A DNA stretch of 64,000 nucleotides from JAFGLZ01 sp964622545 (GTDB lineage: Bacteria; Planctomycetota; Phycisphaerae; UBA1845; JAFGLZ01), in the NCBI GenBank assembly GCA_964622545.1, contig CAZUQM010000040.1, positions 3,075 through 67,074 on the forward strand, written 5' to 3'. Positions 19,607 to 29,543 of this stretch are shown here, in pieces (the stretch's first letter is position 1; every line of letters begins with the position of its first letter). The position numbers and the translations under genes were made by a program. The notes under the pieces are model-generated. The model was not told the DNA's origin and did not search any database. It was given only the letters and a program-made list of their open reading frames with translations.

Positions 19607-21736
19607 ATGCCCGAACCCCAGACGAGCCCAACCGATACGGCGGAGGCCGTCGGAGGCGCATCGAGCGGGCCGGCGGCCACCGAGCCTTGCGCGAGACGCC
19701 GGCCGACCACGCTGACGTGGCTGGTGTGCGGCGGCGTGGTCGTCCTGACGGCGCTCGTCTTCTTGCCCACACTCGCGAACGACTTCGTCCGCTGGGACGA
19801 CCATCGTGTGCTCGTGCACAACCCGCATTTCCGCGGCTTCAGCCCCGACAACCTCATCTGGATGTTCACCACGCAGCACATGTGCCACTACCAGCCGCTC
19901 ACCTGGTTGACGTACGCGCTCGACCACGCGCTGTGGGGTATGAACCCGCGCGGCTATCACCTGACGTCGGTGCTCTGGCACGCCGCGACGGCGGCGGCGT
20001 TCTTCTGGGTCTTGCGATCCTTGCTGCGGTGGGCTCTGACCGGCTGGCAAGGCCCTAGCACGCCGATGCTCGACGTCGCGGCCGCGGTGGGGGCTTTGCT
20101 CTTCGCGATCCATCCGCTACGGGTCGAATCGGTCGCGTGGGCCACGGAGCGGCGCGATCTGGTCAGCGGCCTGTTCCTCATGCTGTCCGTGGCGGCCTAC
20201 CTCCGGGCGCACGACCACGGCACGAACCGGCGGGGCCCATGGATCGCGGCTTCGTGCCTGGCATACGCATGTTCGCTCCTGGGCAAGGCCATCGGCATGA
20301 CGTTGCCGGTCGTGCTGCTGTTGCTCGATGTGTATCCGTTGAGGCGGATCGGGCCGTGGCGGCGTGTGACCGGCGACCGTGGCCCGTTGGCGGTCGTGCT
20401 CGAGAAGGCCCCCTATGTCGTGCTTGCGGTGGCGGCCGCCGGCGTGGCCTGGTTGGGTCAGTATCGCGATGCCCCGATGGCGTCGGTCGAGGGCGTGCCG
20501 CTGATCGCGCGGCTGGCCATTGCGTCGTTCGGGGCGGCGTTTTACGTACGCAAGACGTTCCTGCCCGTCGAGCTCTCTCCTCTGGTCGCGCCCGCCATGC
20601 CGTTCGATCCGCTCGCGCCGGTGTTCGTCGCCAGTGCGGCGACGGTCGTGATGGTGACGGCCGTGTTGGCCCTTTTCGCCAGGCGCTGGCCGGCCGGGCT
20701 GATCGCCTGGGGCATCTACCTGGTCTTGCTGGCGCCGGTCATCGGGTTGGTGCAGGTCGGACCCCAGATCGCGGCCGACCGGTACAGCTATCTGTCTTGC
20801 ACGGTCTTACCGGCGCTGGTCGTTGGCGGTTGGGCCTTCCTCTGGATGAGGCGCGAGCGCGGGGCGAGCTGGCGCACGGGGCACCTGGTGGTCACGGTGG
20901 TCTTGGCTGTGGCTGTTCCTGTGCTGGCGTGGCTGACGGTGCGGCAGGCGGCCGTCTGGCGGGACACCGAGTCGCTGTGGCAGCAAGCGATCCACGTCCA
21001 GCCGGACAACGCCGTCGCGCACGCCAACCTGGCGAGCTGGTACGCGCATGTCGATCGGTTCGACCGATCCGTCGAGCACTATCGGCGAGCGTCGGAGCTG
21101 AGACCCGGGCATGCGCCGACGCTGCTCAGCCTGGCCACGTCGCTCGAGCGGCTCCACCGTTTCGACGAGGCGGCGTCCATCTACCTCGAGCTGCTCGAAG
21201 GCGATCCGTCGTGCTTCGGTGCCCACCGTGGCTTGGGGCTTCTGCTGATCCGGTCGAAGGATCAAGGGCACGTGCGGCAGGGTGAGCGTCATCTCCGTCG
21301 GGCGCTTGAGATCCGGCCCGCCGCGACCGAGGTCCGACACCATCTGGCCATGCATTTCCGGCGGACGCGACAATGGCGGCAGGCCGTCGAGCTGCTCGGG
21401 CAGGGCGTGAGTGTCAGGCCGAATGATGTCGCGTGCCTGGCGATGCTGGCGTGGTTGCGGGCGACATGCCCGGATGCGGCTTTGCGCGACGGGGAGCGGG
21501 CCGTCGACCTGGCGACGCGGGCGATCGAATCCGTCGGCCGGGCAGATGCCGATCTGCTGGACGTGCTGGCTGCGGCCTACGCGGAGCACGGGCGGTTCGA
21601 CCGGGCGGTCGAGACGGCAGGTCAGGCCGTTACGCTGGCTCGCGGGGCGGGACGGACCTCGCTGTTGCCCGCCCTCGAGCGTCGTCTTGCGGCCTACCGC
21701 TCGCGCCGGGCCTGGCGTGAGGGGGCTACACAGTAG
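19607..21736 (+). CDS. Polytopic GT-C-like membrane protein with C-terminal TPR repeats
   Basis: 709 residues. About 10-12 membrane segments fill residues 35-455. The first periplasmic loop carries WDDH (FVRWDDHRVL), as in the acidic motif of GT-C glycosyltransferases and TMTC-type proteins. From about residue 470 on, tetratricopeptide repeats follow (AHANLASWYAHVDRFDRSVEHYRRA, for example). This layout is common in planctomycetes and is thought to transfer sugars from lipid carriers to proteins; that role is inference. No ribosome-binding site is visible; see the promoter entry. Confidence 0.8.
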   Translation: MPEPQTSPTDTAEAVGGASSGPAATEPCARRRPTTLTWLVCGGVVVLTALVFLPTLANDFVRWDDHRVLVHNPHFRGFSPDNLIWMFTTQHMCHYQPLTWLTYALDHALWGMNPRGYHLTSVLWHAATAAAFFWVLRSLLRWALTGWQGPSTPMLDVAAAVGALLFAIHPLRVESVAWATERRDLVSGLFLMLSVAAYLRAHDHGTNRRGPWIAASCLAYACSLLGKAIGMTLPVVLLLLDVYPLRRIGPWRRVTGDRGPLAVVLEKAPYVVLAVAAAGVAWLGQYRDAPMASVEGVPLIARLAIASFGAAFYVRKTFLPVELSPLVAPAMPFDPLAPVFVASAATVVMVTAVLALFARRWPAGLIAWGIYLVLLAPVIGLVQVGPQIAADRYSYLSCTVLPALVVGGWAFLWMRRERGASWRTGHLVVTVVLAVAVPVLAWLTVRQAAVWRDTESLWQQAIHVQPDNAVAHANLASWYAHVDRFDRSVEHYRRASELRPGHAPTLLSLATSLERLHRFDEAASIYLELLEGDPSCFGAHRGLGLLLIRSKDQGHVRQGERHLRRALEIRPAATEVRHHLAMHFRRTRQWRQAVELLGQGVSVRPNDVACLAMLAWLRATCPDAALRDGERAVDLATRAIESVGRADADLLDVLAAAYAEHGRFDRAVETAGQAVTLARGAGRTSLLPALERRLAAYRSRRAWREGATQ

Positions 21737-21931
21737 TCGGAAGTGCTTCGAGCGGCGCTGTGCCGCGTGCCATGCCTGGCAGCCCACACACGTACACCTT
21801 CGTACCGTCTCCGACGAGTCGCAGACCGTGCCACTCGGTCAAGCCGCGGCACGCTGCGGGCCGATATCGAAAGGGTGGAGTCGGTATGCGCCGACGTTCA
21901 AGCTCCGTTCGCCGCCGGGCAGGGATCTTGA

Positions 21932-23425
21932 ATGGCTGTGAGTGAGATAACTGCATTGAGGTCGAAGACCTGGTATAGCGTGCGTTGGCTGTCGGTCCTG
22001 GCCCTGGCTTGCGTGGTGGGCTGCGAGCAGCAGACGACCGGTCCGGTCAGCCGCCAGAGGCAGGCGCAGAACTCGCGCGTCTCGAAGGAGGAGCTCCGCG
22101 ACGCGCTGGACGACTTCGAGGACATCGTTCAGGCGACGATCAAGGAGGCCGGCGGGCGGATCGAGGAGACAGCAACCGACCGAGGCGTCCGCCGGCGCAG
22201 CCTGCTGTGGCGCATCCAGATGGTCTCGGCCTATCACACGGTGCTCAAGCAGGACGACCCCGTCAAGGCGTTGCTCGATGCCTGGACGCTGTGCGTGCGG
22301 ATGGTGAGTTACTTCCAGCAGGGCGACGGCCGGAAGCTGTTCGGCGATCAGGCGGACGTGGCCGCGAAGGCGTCCTTGGAGCTTGTGAGCGAGGCCGAAC
22401 GCGTTGCCGGCCTGGTCCTCTCGCAGGAGAAGATCGAGGAGACACACCGGCAGATCGTCGCGTTGGCCGAGGAGAACCCCATCCGGGGTGAGTTTGCCGG
22501 CACGGTCTTCAGATCGTCGGCGCGGGCGCCGGAGGCCGGCGGTCCGATCCTGGAGGTGCTGGCGTTGCCGTTGATGCCGTTCCGAGCGTTCGGAGGCATC
22601 GACCGAGGTGCGGCTGCCCTGGTGGGCTTGACGGATGTGGCCGATCGCTTCACCGACGTCGTCGAGGGCCTGCCCGAGGTGACCCGGTGGCAGCTCGAGC
22701 TGTTGATGCTCGACCTCGAGAACAACGAGATCATGACATCGGCGCGGACGAGCTGGGAGACGCTCAGCGAGAACTCCGGCCGGGCCGTGGCCACGATGCA
22801 GCAGTGGCCGCAGGACTTCGCTCATGAGGCGCGGCTGCTGCTGGAAGACGTCGACGCCCAGCAAGTGAACACGCAGAACACGCTGCTCCTGGCTCAGCAG
22901 ACCGTGGACGCCGTGGATCGAGCCCTCGCCCGTTTCGACGGTTCGGCCCAGACGCTCGATTTCACCGCCCAAAGCGTGGACCAGGCCGGCAGGGCGTGGA
23001 CGGTGACGGCCAACACGATCGGCCAGGTCGTCCAGGACATGGCCGCCCTGGGCAAGAAGCCGACCACGCAGCCCGGTCCGCAGCCGACCACGACCACCGC
23101 TCCGGCCGGCGAGCAGGGCAGGCGGTTCGACATTCTCGACTACCGCGACACGGCCGATGCCCTGACCCGCGCGGCGGTCGAGCTCAACCAACTCGCCCTG
23201 CAGGTGCAAGATCTGACCGGCTCGAAGGAGCTGGAGCAGACCATCGACGGCCTGGACGCGCGAATCGTCGCGGCCATCACGCATACGCAGTCGGAGGCAC
23301 GCCTGTTGACCGACCGGATCGCGTGGCGGCTGGCGCAGGTGATCGTCCTGACGTTCGTCTGTGTGCTGGTGTATCGGATCGTCGTTGTGCGCTGGTTGAC
23401 GACGGTACGATCGACGGGGGGATAA
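21932..23425 (+). CDS. Predicted lipoprotein with C-terminal membrane anchor, function unknown
   Basis: 497 residues. A signal with lipobox ACVVGC (Cys near residue 31) predicts lipidation. Residues 50-430 are mostly helical and include long coiled-coil-like stretches (LLLAQQTVDAVDRALARFDGS), interrupted by a Thr/Pro linker (PTTQPGPQPTTTT). A membrane helix near the end (VIVLTFVCVLVYRIVVV) would give a second anchor, so the protein could span the periplasm. ATG at 21932 has GGGA 6 nt upstream. No homologue recognised. Confidence 0.7.
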   Translation: MAVSEITALRSKTWYSVRWLSVLALACVVGCEQQTTGPVSRQRQAQNSRVSKEELRDALDDFEDIVQATIKEAGGRIEETATDRGVRRRSLLWRIQMVSAYHTVLKQDDPVKALLDAWTLCVRMVSYFQQGDGRKLFGDQADVAAKASLELVSEAERVAGLVLSQEKIEETHRQIVALAEENPIRGEFAGTVFRSSARAPEAGGPILEVLALPLMPFRAFGGIDRGAAALVGLTDVADRFTDVVEGLPEVTRWQLELLMLDLENNEIMTSARTSWETLSENSGRAVATMQQWPQDFAHEARLLLEDVDAQQVNTQNTLLLAQQTVDAVDRALARFDGSAQTLDFTAQSVDQAGRAWTVTANTIGQVVQDMAALGKKPTTQPGPQPTTTTAPAGEQGRRFDILDYRDTADALTRAAVELNQLALQVQDLTGSKELEQTIDGLDARIVAAITHTQSEARLLTDRIAWRLAQVIVLTFVCVLVYRIVVVRWLTTVRSTGG

Positions 23426-23449
23426 GCCTCGCGCCGTCGCGATGCGCCT

Positions 23450-24478
23450 TCAGCAAAGGCTCCGACTGGCAGACAGATCCCCGCCGATGGCCTTGATGAA
23501 CCTCTTACGGACGTCCGTGGCCAGCTCCTCACGGTGGGTGAGCGTCGTCTTCTCTAGCGGGATCTGACCGCCGGCCATGCTCCGGTGACCCCCGGCCGTA
23601 CCTTTCTTGCCGACGACCAGTTTGAGCACCTTCTTGGCGTCCTGGTTACCGAGGGACGTCCGGAGGCTCAGCAGCGTGTCGCCGTTGACGCAGGCCCAAC
23701 AGAGTGTCCAATCGATGTCCTCGTGGCGCAGGAGCAGGTCGGCCACCTCCGAGATCATGTCGGCGTTCTCGATCTCGCCGAGGTCGCAGTAGATGCTGTT
23801 GCCGCAGATCCTCGCCCGGTCGAGGGCGGAGGCCAGCACGCAGAAATAGTCGGAAGGGACGCGGCCCCGCTGGATCGCCCCGAGCGCCCGCTTGTTGGCC
23901 ATGAGGTAGAGCACGCTGTAGGCCTCGATGTCGGCCTGGGTGGTCTCGCGGCCGAGGTCTTGCGTGTCGCTGCGAATGCCGTACAGGAGGGCCGTGGCCA
24001 GATCGACGTCCATCTTCACACCGGCCACCCACAGGTATTCGAACAAGATCGTGCACGTCGCCCCGTATTTGCTGCGTATGTCGGAGAAAGGCAGCTTGCG
24101 GCTTGCGGGCTGCACCGGATGGTGGTCGATGACGAGGTCGGGCTTGACGTCCGACGGCAGGCTGTTGTTGCCCTGACCGGGCTGGGTGTCGACCATGGCG
24201 ATCAGATCGAAGCGGCTGAGGTCGATCTCGTCCATGAGCCGGAGGTTGAGCTGGAGGTAGCGGACGAGGGCCCGGTTCTCCGACCGCCCAACCCGACCGC
24301 CGGAGGCGATCGAGCAAGACACGTCGCCCAATTCGTTGGCGAGTCTGCGAAGCCCCACGGCCGCGGCCAGCGCGTCGGGGTCTGGGTTGTCCTGGAGGAC
24401 GATTAGCATGGCGGAGCGACCTTCGAGTTGCTTTTCGAGCTGTTGAAGCTTCTGCTTGGTCTTATCGCTCGCGGCCAT
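23450..24478 (-). CDS. DHH-family phosphoesterase
   Basis: 342 residues from ATG 24478. It has the DHH superfamily signature: DNPDPDALAAA, VDTQPGQ and DHHPV, with a DHHA1-like C-terminal domain (GGHRSMAGGQIP). These Mn-dependent enzymes act on small phosphorylated molecules or short RNAs (NrnA/oligoribonuclease or c-di-AMP phosphodiesterase types); which one applies is not clear here. The GAGGCGAG box about 8 nt upstream supports this start over the longer frame. Confidence 0.88.
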   Translation of the reverse strand: MAASDKTKQKLQQLEKQLEGRSAMLIVLQDNPDPDALAAAVGLRRLANELGDVSCSIASGGRVGRSENRALVRYLQLNLRLMDEIDLSRFDLIAMVDTQPGQGNNSLPSDVKPDLVIDHHPVQPASRKLPFSDIRSKYGATCTILFEYLWVAGVKMDVDLATALLYGIRSDTQDLGRETTQADIEAYSVLYLMANKRALGAIQRGRVPSDYFCVLASALDRARICGNSIYCDLGEIENADMISEVADLLLRHEDIDWTLCWACVNGDTLLSLRTSLGNQDAKKVLKLVVGKKGTAGGHRSMAGGQIPLEKTTLTHREELATDVRKRFIKAIGGDLSASRSLC

Positions 24479-24744
24479 GGGTCGTTCTCGCCTCGGGCCA
24501 TCGACCGGTGCGGCGCCGGCACGCACCCATCCGGCGGTATCAGCCGGTCCCATGACTATACGAGCTTGGGTGGATCAGTCCAAGGGGTGATGCGAAGACG
24601 AGGTGTCGCGCCTCAGGGGGCCTCCGCCGGGGCGCGGGCGTTTGCCGCCGCCGCCGCAAGTCGATACGGTAAACAGAGGGTCCGGCCCGGACGCGGGCCT
24701 TGTCGGATCAGGCGGCGAGCACGACATCAGGGCAGGAGTGTGCG

Positions 24745-26175
24745 ATGCGACGAGAAGCGACGGTAAGGACGATTCGGCGATGGATGCGAGCCTTGACCGG
24801 CGGCGTGGCAGCGGCCGTGCTGCTGATGGTCGCGGTCTGCGACGTTGCAGCGGCCGAGGCGTCGGCGCGCTCGGCGTGGCAGGTCGGCTACGCCGAGGCG
24901 GACATCACCCCAAAGCCGATGCAGATCCAGATGGCCGGGTTCGGGCGGGAGCGCTACGCCCGCGGTGCGATCGCGCCGTTGATCATGCAGGTGACGGCCC
25001 TGCGGGACGCCAAGGGTACGACCGCGCTGATCATTACGGCCGACGTCGTCGGGTTCGATCGCGTGATGGTCGAGGTGATCAAGCGGCAGATCCAGGCCAA
25101 GCACGGCCTGGGGCCCGAGGCCATCATGCTCGCGCCGTCACACACGCACTGGGGCCCGGCGATCCGCCTGAAGTCGCACTACAGTTGCGGCGCGCCGAAT
25201 GTGTGGTACATGGCCAAGCTCGAGGACAAGATCTACGCGGCGGTGGATCGTGCGCTGAAGGAGCTGTCGCCGGCCACGATCGACTACGGGCATATCGACT
25301 TCCGCGAGATCGCGTGCAGCCGTCGCCTCTACAAGGACGGCAAGGTGCTCTGGAAGCCGAACCCGGAGGGCAGCTTCGACGGGCACACGCCGATCCTCCG
25401 CATCTCGCGGCAGGGCTCGCCCAAGCAGATCGTCTTCGTCGGCCACGCGTCGCATCCGACCAGCAGCGGCGTGATCGAGAAATGGAGCCCGGACTTTCCC
25501 GGCGCGATGCGTGCGGCGATCGAGGCGACGTTGCCGAACACGAAGGCCGCGTTCCTTCAGGGCTGTGGCGGCGACGCGAAGATCTTCCACAAGGACCCGA
25601 AGACGGGCAAGCTGACGTTTGCGGCCGATCCGAAGCTGTCGCAGCAGGCCGGTGAGAAGCTCGCTCGCGCCGCGCTGAAGCATCTGGACGGCGGGGCGAT
25701 GACGCCGGTGCCCGGCCCGCTCCGATGCGTGCTGGCCACCGGGCAGCTCAGCTACGGCGAGCGTTGGTCGCTGGCGGAGGTCGAAAACGCCGCCTACACA
25801 GGCTCGCGCCGCAACTGGGCCACGTGGAACGCGCGGCAGTTCCTGACCAACCCCGACACGCGGGAGAGCTACCGCTACGACGTGATGGCCTGGCGGTTCG
25901 GCGACAAGCTGACCGTGATCGGGATGGAGGGCGAGGTGTGCAGCCCCTGGGGGCCGATTGCCCGCGGCATGGTCGCGACGCCCGAGGCGATGCTCGTGGG
26001 TTACGTCAACAACGTCACGTCGTACATCCCGACGGCGCGGATGATGCGCGAGGGCGGGTACGAGGCCTCGCGCTCGCACCGCTTCTTCAAGCCGGGCCTG
26101 TTCACTGAGAAGATCGAGGACGAGGTCAAGGCCATCGTCCGCAAGGCGCTGGATAAGGTTCAAGCCGAAGGCTGA
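24745..26175 (+). CDS. Secreted neutral/alkaline ceramidase-like hydrolase
   Basis: 476 residues from ATG 24745 (AGGAG 6 nt upstream). The long signal peptide ends near AAAEA. The family's N-terminal domain is recognisable: VGYAEADITPKP, TADVVGFD, APSHTHWGP and HASHPTSSG, plus the later QGCGGDAK. The His residues in SHTHWGP and GHASH are the likely zinc ligands. Planctomycetes encode many such proteins; true ceramide hydrolysis is not proven. It converges with the esterase gene at 26196. Confidence 0.82.
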   Translation: MRREATVRTIRRWMRALTGGVAAAVLLMVAVCDVAAAEASARSAWQVGYAEADITPKPMQIQMAGFGRERYARGAIAPLIMQVTALRDAKGTTALIITADVVGFDRVMVEVIKRQIQAKHGLGPEAIMLAPSHTHWGPAIRLKSHYSCGAPNVWYMAKLEDKIYAAVDRALKELSPATIDYGHIDFREIACSRRLYKDGKVLWKPNPEGSFDGHTPILRISRQGSPKQIVFVGHASHPTSSGVIEKWSPDFPGAMRAAIEATLPNTKAAFLQGCGGDAKIFHKDPKTGKLTFAADPKLSQQAGEKLARAALKHLDGGAMTPVPGPLRCVLATGQLSYGERWSLAEVENAAYTGSRRNWATWNARQFLTNPDTRESYRYDVMAWRFGDKLTVIGMEGEVCSPWGPIARGMVATPEAMLVGYVNNVTSYIPTARMMREGGYEASRSHRFFKPGLFTEKIEDEVKAIVRKALDKVQAEG

Positions 26176-26195
26176 TCCGGGTCGGTCCGCGACGG

Positions 26196-28244
26196 TTACG
26201 GAACGGGTTCCCCCTTGGCATCGACCGGCGAGTCGATCGTCACGCGATCGCCGAGCACACCCACCAGGTCCGGCAGGTCGTAGACGGTCAACGCAGCATG
26301 GACGACGTTGGGCCACTGGTTCTTGGTCGGCCAGGTCGTTACGGCGTTGGACCAGGAGACGAGCGTCCGGGTGAGCTTGACCTTGCCGAAGAGCTGCGAC
26401 TCCAGTGCGGCCGCATGCAGGGCCGGCACGCCGACATCGCCGATGGCCACGAGGTTCACACTGCCGGACTGCTTGCCGGTCCGTTCGGCGAGCCAGCGAG
26501 CGGCGACCAGGACGTCCTCAGCCCGCAGACCCATGAACGAGCCACCGAGCAGGTAGACGGTGTTCATCTGGCGCCAGTTCTTCAGCGTCGTCTTGCCCTG
26601 GCCGCGGAGGTCGATCGCGAGCACGGTGCGGCCGGCTTTGACGAGTTTGGCGATCGGTCCGTCGGCTCCGGCGTCGACGGCCTTGCCGGCCTCGTGAACG
26701 TAGAGGACGGGGGCCTTCGTCGCGCCGTCCTTCGGCGTCAGCAGCAGGCCGGCCAGATACACGTCGGGCTCGGGGATGAGCAGCAGCTTGTGGATCGTGC
26801 ACCCGTCGCGCTCGATCTTACCGAGCGTCTTGACGTTTGGTTTCGGCAGTTCGTCGAGCTTGCGGATGCCGGCCAGCTCGCGAACGCGACCGAGCAGTGT
26901 GGCGCGGTCGCCGGAGGACCAGAGCTGCTTGCGTTGCGGGGCCAGCGCGTCGCGCTCGTAGTCGGCGTTGATGTGGTACACCGACCGTGCCCCGTCGAGC
27001 AGCATGACCTGCCCCTTCGGCGTGCACTGGATCTCGGATTCGCTGAGGACCTTGATGTCCGGCTCGGTGATCGGTTCGTAGTCGTCTCGCAGCCACCGCA
27101 TCATCCATCGGACGGCGCCTTCGCGGAGCGGCTTCATGAATCCGTGTTTGTCGTCGTTCTCGATCAGGTCGACGTGTTCGGCCAGGCCCATGCGGGTGTA
27201 GAGTCGCTTGGCGTAGCGGAACGTCGTCCAAGCGCCCTCGATGTTGAAGAAGTCCTTCGTCGCCACGCACATTAGCGTCGGCTTGGGCGCGCGCATGTGG
27301 ATGTAGTCGGCGTGCTCCATGACGAAGCCGAGCTGGCCGTGGATGCACTGCTCGGCGTCCTGCGGGCCGATGGTGTGGATCAGCTTGTGCATCGTGGTGA
27401 GGTAGCAGCTCGGGGCGGCCACGTCGATGCGCTCGTCGAGGGCCATCAGGTACGACGTCATCGTGCCGCCGCCGCTGTTGCCGGTGCAGCCGATCCGATC
27501 GCGGTCGACGTCGGGTCGCGACTGGAGATAGTCGATCGACCGCATGCCGTCCCAGATGCGGTACCGCGCCGTGTTCCGCCCGACCAGGATGCTGCCGATG
27601 CCGACCATGTCGTGGCCTCGGACGCCCTTGAACGGCGGCTTGCCCTTGTCGGTGAGCACCTGACCGCGCTCGCCCTGGTCGATGGGGTCGTAGATCAGCG
27701 CGGCCAATCCGTTGCGAGCCAGCAGGGCGCAGACGATCTGATAGCCCTCGCCGGCCTTGCCGTTGGACGTATGCCCGCAGGGCACGAGCACGCCGGGGTA
27801 GGGCGGCTTGAACCTCGGCTGGTCGGGTAGGAACATCGCGGCCGTGACGACATGGTCGGGCTGGCTCTCGTAGATGACCTTCTCGACGCGGAAGCCTTCG
27901 CCCTGCCAGGTGCCGACGACCTTGGCGTTGAGGGGTGTCCGTTCGGGCAGGCCGCCGACGGCGCGGACGAAGAACGCCTTGCGGGCCTTCTGGTACGCGG
28001 CGATCTGTTCGGGCGTCTTGAGCTTCTCGTATTCCGCCTGCCACTTTGCCCAGGCCTGGTCGACCCTGCGATACAGGTAGCGCTCGAGGCTGCCCTGGAC
28101 CGGTTTGCCGTCGATCGTCTTGCCCAGGACGGCCAGGTCGGTGTCCGTCGCTTGGGCGGCGACGGCCGGCGCGGGAGCGGACGTCGACATAGCCAGGGCG
28201 GCTGCGATCAGGACCAGCGCGATCGGCGCGGACGGTTTGCTCAT
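26196..28244 (-). CDS. Secreted double alpha/beta-hydrolase (acetyl-xylan-esterase-like)
   Basis: 682 residues from ATG 28244, which has AAGGAG 7 nt upstream. Signal peptide through about residue 30 (AVAAQA). Two alpha/beta-hydrolase units follow. The first has nucleophile motif GNSGGG with Ser257 and an oxyanion segment VLVPCGHTSNG. The second (about residues 470-682) reads AVLYVHEAGKA and DLRGQGKT but no classic GxSxG is obvious, so it may be a degenerate copy. Family members deacetylate plant polysaccharides or act as esterases. The leader and Shine-Dalgarno match those of the adjacent sialidase gene, so both may be co-regulated. Confidence 0.82.
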   Translation of the reverse strand: MSKPSAPIALVLIAAALAMSTSAPAPAVAAQATDTDLAVLGKTIDGKPVQGSLERYLYRRVDQAWAKWQAEYEKLKTPEQIAAYQKARKAFFVRAVGGLPERTPLNAKVVGTWQGEGFRVEKVIYESQPDHVVTAAMFLPDQPRFKPPYPGVLVPCGHTSNGKAGEGYQIVCALLARNGLAALIYDPIDQGERGQVLTDKGKPPFKGVRGHDMVGIGSILVGRNTARYRIWDGMRSIDYLQSRPDVDRDRIGCTGNSGGGTMTSYLMALDERIDVAAPSCYLTTMHKLIHTIGPQDAEQCIHGQLGFVMEHADYIHMRAPKPTLMCVATKDFFNIEGAWTTFRYAKRLYTRMGLAEHVDLIENDDKHGFMKPLREGAVRWMMRWLRDDYEPITEPDIKVLSESEIQCTPKGQVMLLDGARSVYHINADYERDALAPQRKQLWSSGDRATLLGRVRELAGIRKLDELPKPNVKTLGKIERDGCTIHKLLLIPEPDVYLAGLLLTPKDGATKAPVLYVHEAGKAVDAGADGPIAKLVKAGRTVLAIDLRGQGKTTLKNWRQMNTVYLLGGSFMGLRAEDVLVAARWLAERTGKQSGSVNLVAIGDVGVPALHAAALESQLFGKVKLTRTLVSWSNAVTTWPTKNQWPNVVHAALTVYDLPDLVGVLGDRVTIDSPVDAKGEPVP

Positions 28245-28388
28245 CGGTCGGCTCCTTCGTCGAATGTGCGTGTCAATGCGGTCGGGCGCGGCGGCCCGAC
28301 GACCGACGATCCTACGGCGCGTCGGCGTGGATGTACACCGGGGCGATGCTCGTTCGGTCATCCCTCTGCGCCCCGCCGTACCGGCCGA

Positions 28389-29543
28389 TCAGAACGCGTC
28401 CTTGCCGAAGCGGTAGCCTCGGATCTGGGCCATCGGGGCGCGGTCGCGGATGTAGTTGACGGCGAAGAACTCGCCCGGCGAGAGCTCGACCCAGCCGGTG
28501 TAGCCCGAGTCGGGCCGGCGGTGGCCGTCGTAGTCGAGCGGTCGAATGCGGGCGACCTGCTTGGCACGATTCGGCTGTCGGGCTGTCGTTTCGGTTTCGA
28601 TACACATGAAGGTGTTGCGGAGTCCGGCGCCGCGGCCTTCGTAGTAGCGATAGGTGATCAGCACGCGGCCGTCACTGGTGAAGTGGGCTACGGGGCGATG
28701 CCCGCCACCCATGAGGGTGGCATGCGGGCCTTGCCAGGTCTTGCCGCCGTCGGAGGAGAAGCTCTTGTAGATCGGCCGCCCCAACCCGCTGTTCTCGCGC
28801 ATGTAGCAGATCAGCAGGCCGTCCTCGCAGCGAATGATCGAGGCCTCGCAGAGGTTGTAGCCCTTACGGTCGGCGATGGTGACTCGGGGCCCCCACGTCT
28901 TGCCGCCGTCGGTCGAGCGCGTGACGTACTGGATTAGATGACCGTCGTCGGGGTGCGGCAGGTGCGTGGCCAACAGCCAGGTCTTGGCGTCGAGCTCGAC
29001 GACCTGATCGGGCATGACGCCGCCGACGGGCGTCTTGACCGCCTCAGACCAGGTCGCGCCGTTGTCGTCGCTGAACCAGAACAGGATGCGTGCGTCGACG
29101 TAGCGCCGGCGGGCATTCTTGGACAGGTCATTGACGAACGCGTCGCAGAGGACGAGTAGTCGGCCGTCGCGGAGCTGTTGCACCTTCGGGCAATTCAGCT
29201 TGTAGAGCTTGTTGGGCACGTCGCTGGCCGTGGCCTTGAGGACGAGGTGCGGTGACCAGGACGCGCCGCGGTCGTCGCTGGTGCGCACGATGATGCGCGT
29301 GAACGTGCGGGGTTGGTGCTCGTCGCTCTCGCGGTAGGCTAGCACGAGACGACCGGTTCGCGTCTTGCACAGGCTCGGGAAGCATTCGTGCACTTGGTCG
29401 TTGCGTGAGATCGTCAACTTGCGGATCGCGGCCTCGGCGGGCGTCAGCACGGCTCGGGCGGGCAGCGGCTTGCGGGGGGGTTGCTGGGCGATCAGGGCGG
29501 TCTCGATCATCCACAGCGCGATCAGCGGAATCGCGCGGTTCAT
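28389..29543 (-). CDS. Secreted sialidase/BNR-type beta-propeller protein
   Basis: 384 residues from ATG 29543 with AAGGAG 7 nt upstream, the same pre-start sequence as the neighbouring esterase gene. Signal peptide MNRAIPLIALWMIETALIAQ. At least four Asp-box/BNR motifs are visible (SDDRGASW, SDDNGATW, STDGGKTW, SSDGGKTW), spaced as in six-bladed propeller glycosidases. Sialidase activity is not certain; many planctomycete copies lack the Arg triad. A hairpin-like repeat lies in its coding DNA at 28701-28730. Confidence 0.85.
   Translation of the reverse strand: MNRAIPLIALWMIETALIAQQPPRKPLPARAVLTPAEAAIRKLTISRNDQVHECFPSLCKTRTGRLVLAYRESDEHQPRTFTRIIVRTSDDRGASWSPHLVLKATASDVPNKLYKLNCPKVQQLRDGRLLVLCDAFVNDLSKNARRRYVDARILFWFSDDNGATWSEAVKTPVGGVMPDQVVELDAKTWLLATHLPHPDDGHLIQYVTRSTDGGKTWGPRVTIADRKGYNLCEASIIRCEDGLLICYMRENSGLGRPIYKSFSSDGGKTWQGPHATLMGGGHRPVAHFTSDGRVLITYRYYEGRGAGLRNTFMCIETETTARQPNRAKQVARIRPLDYDGHRRPDSGYTGWVELSPGEFFAVNYIRDRAPMAQIRGYRFGKDAF
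28701..28730. repeat. Hairpin resembling the GGGTGGCATG element, inside a gene
   Basis: GCCCGC and CACCC on the left pair with GGGTG and GCGGGC on the right, with a GCAT bulge and an ATGA loop. It encodes part of HATLMGGGHRPVAH in the BNR protein. It resembles the intergenic GGGTGGCATG element at 3024-3126. Confidence 0.35.
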
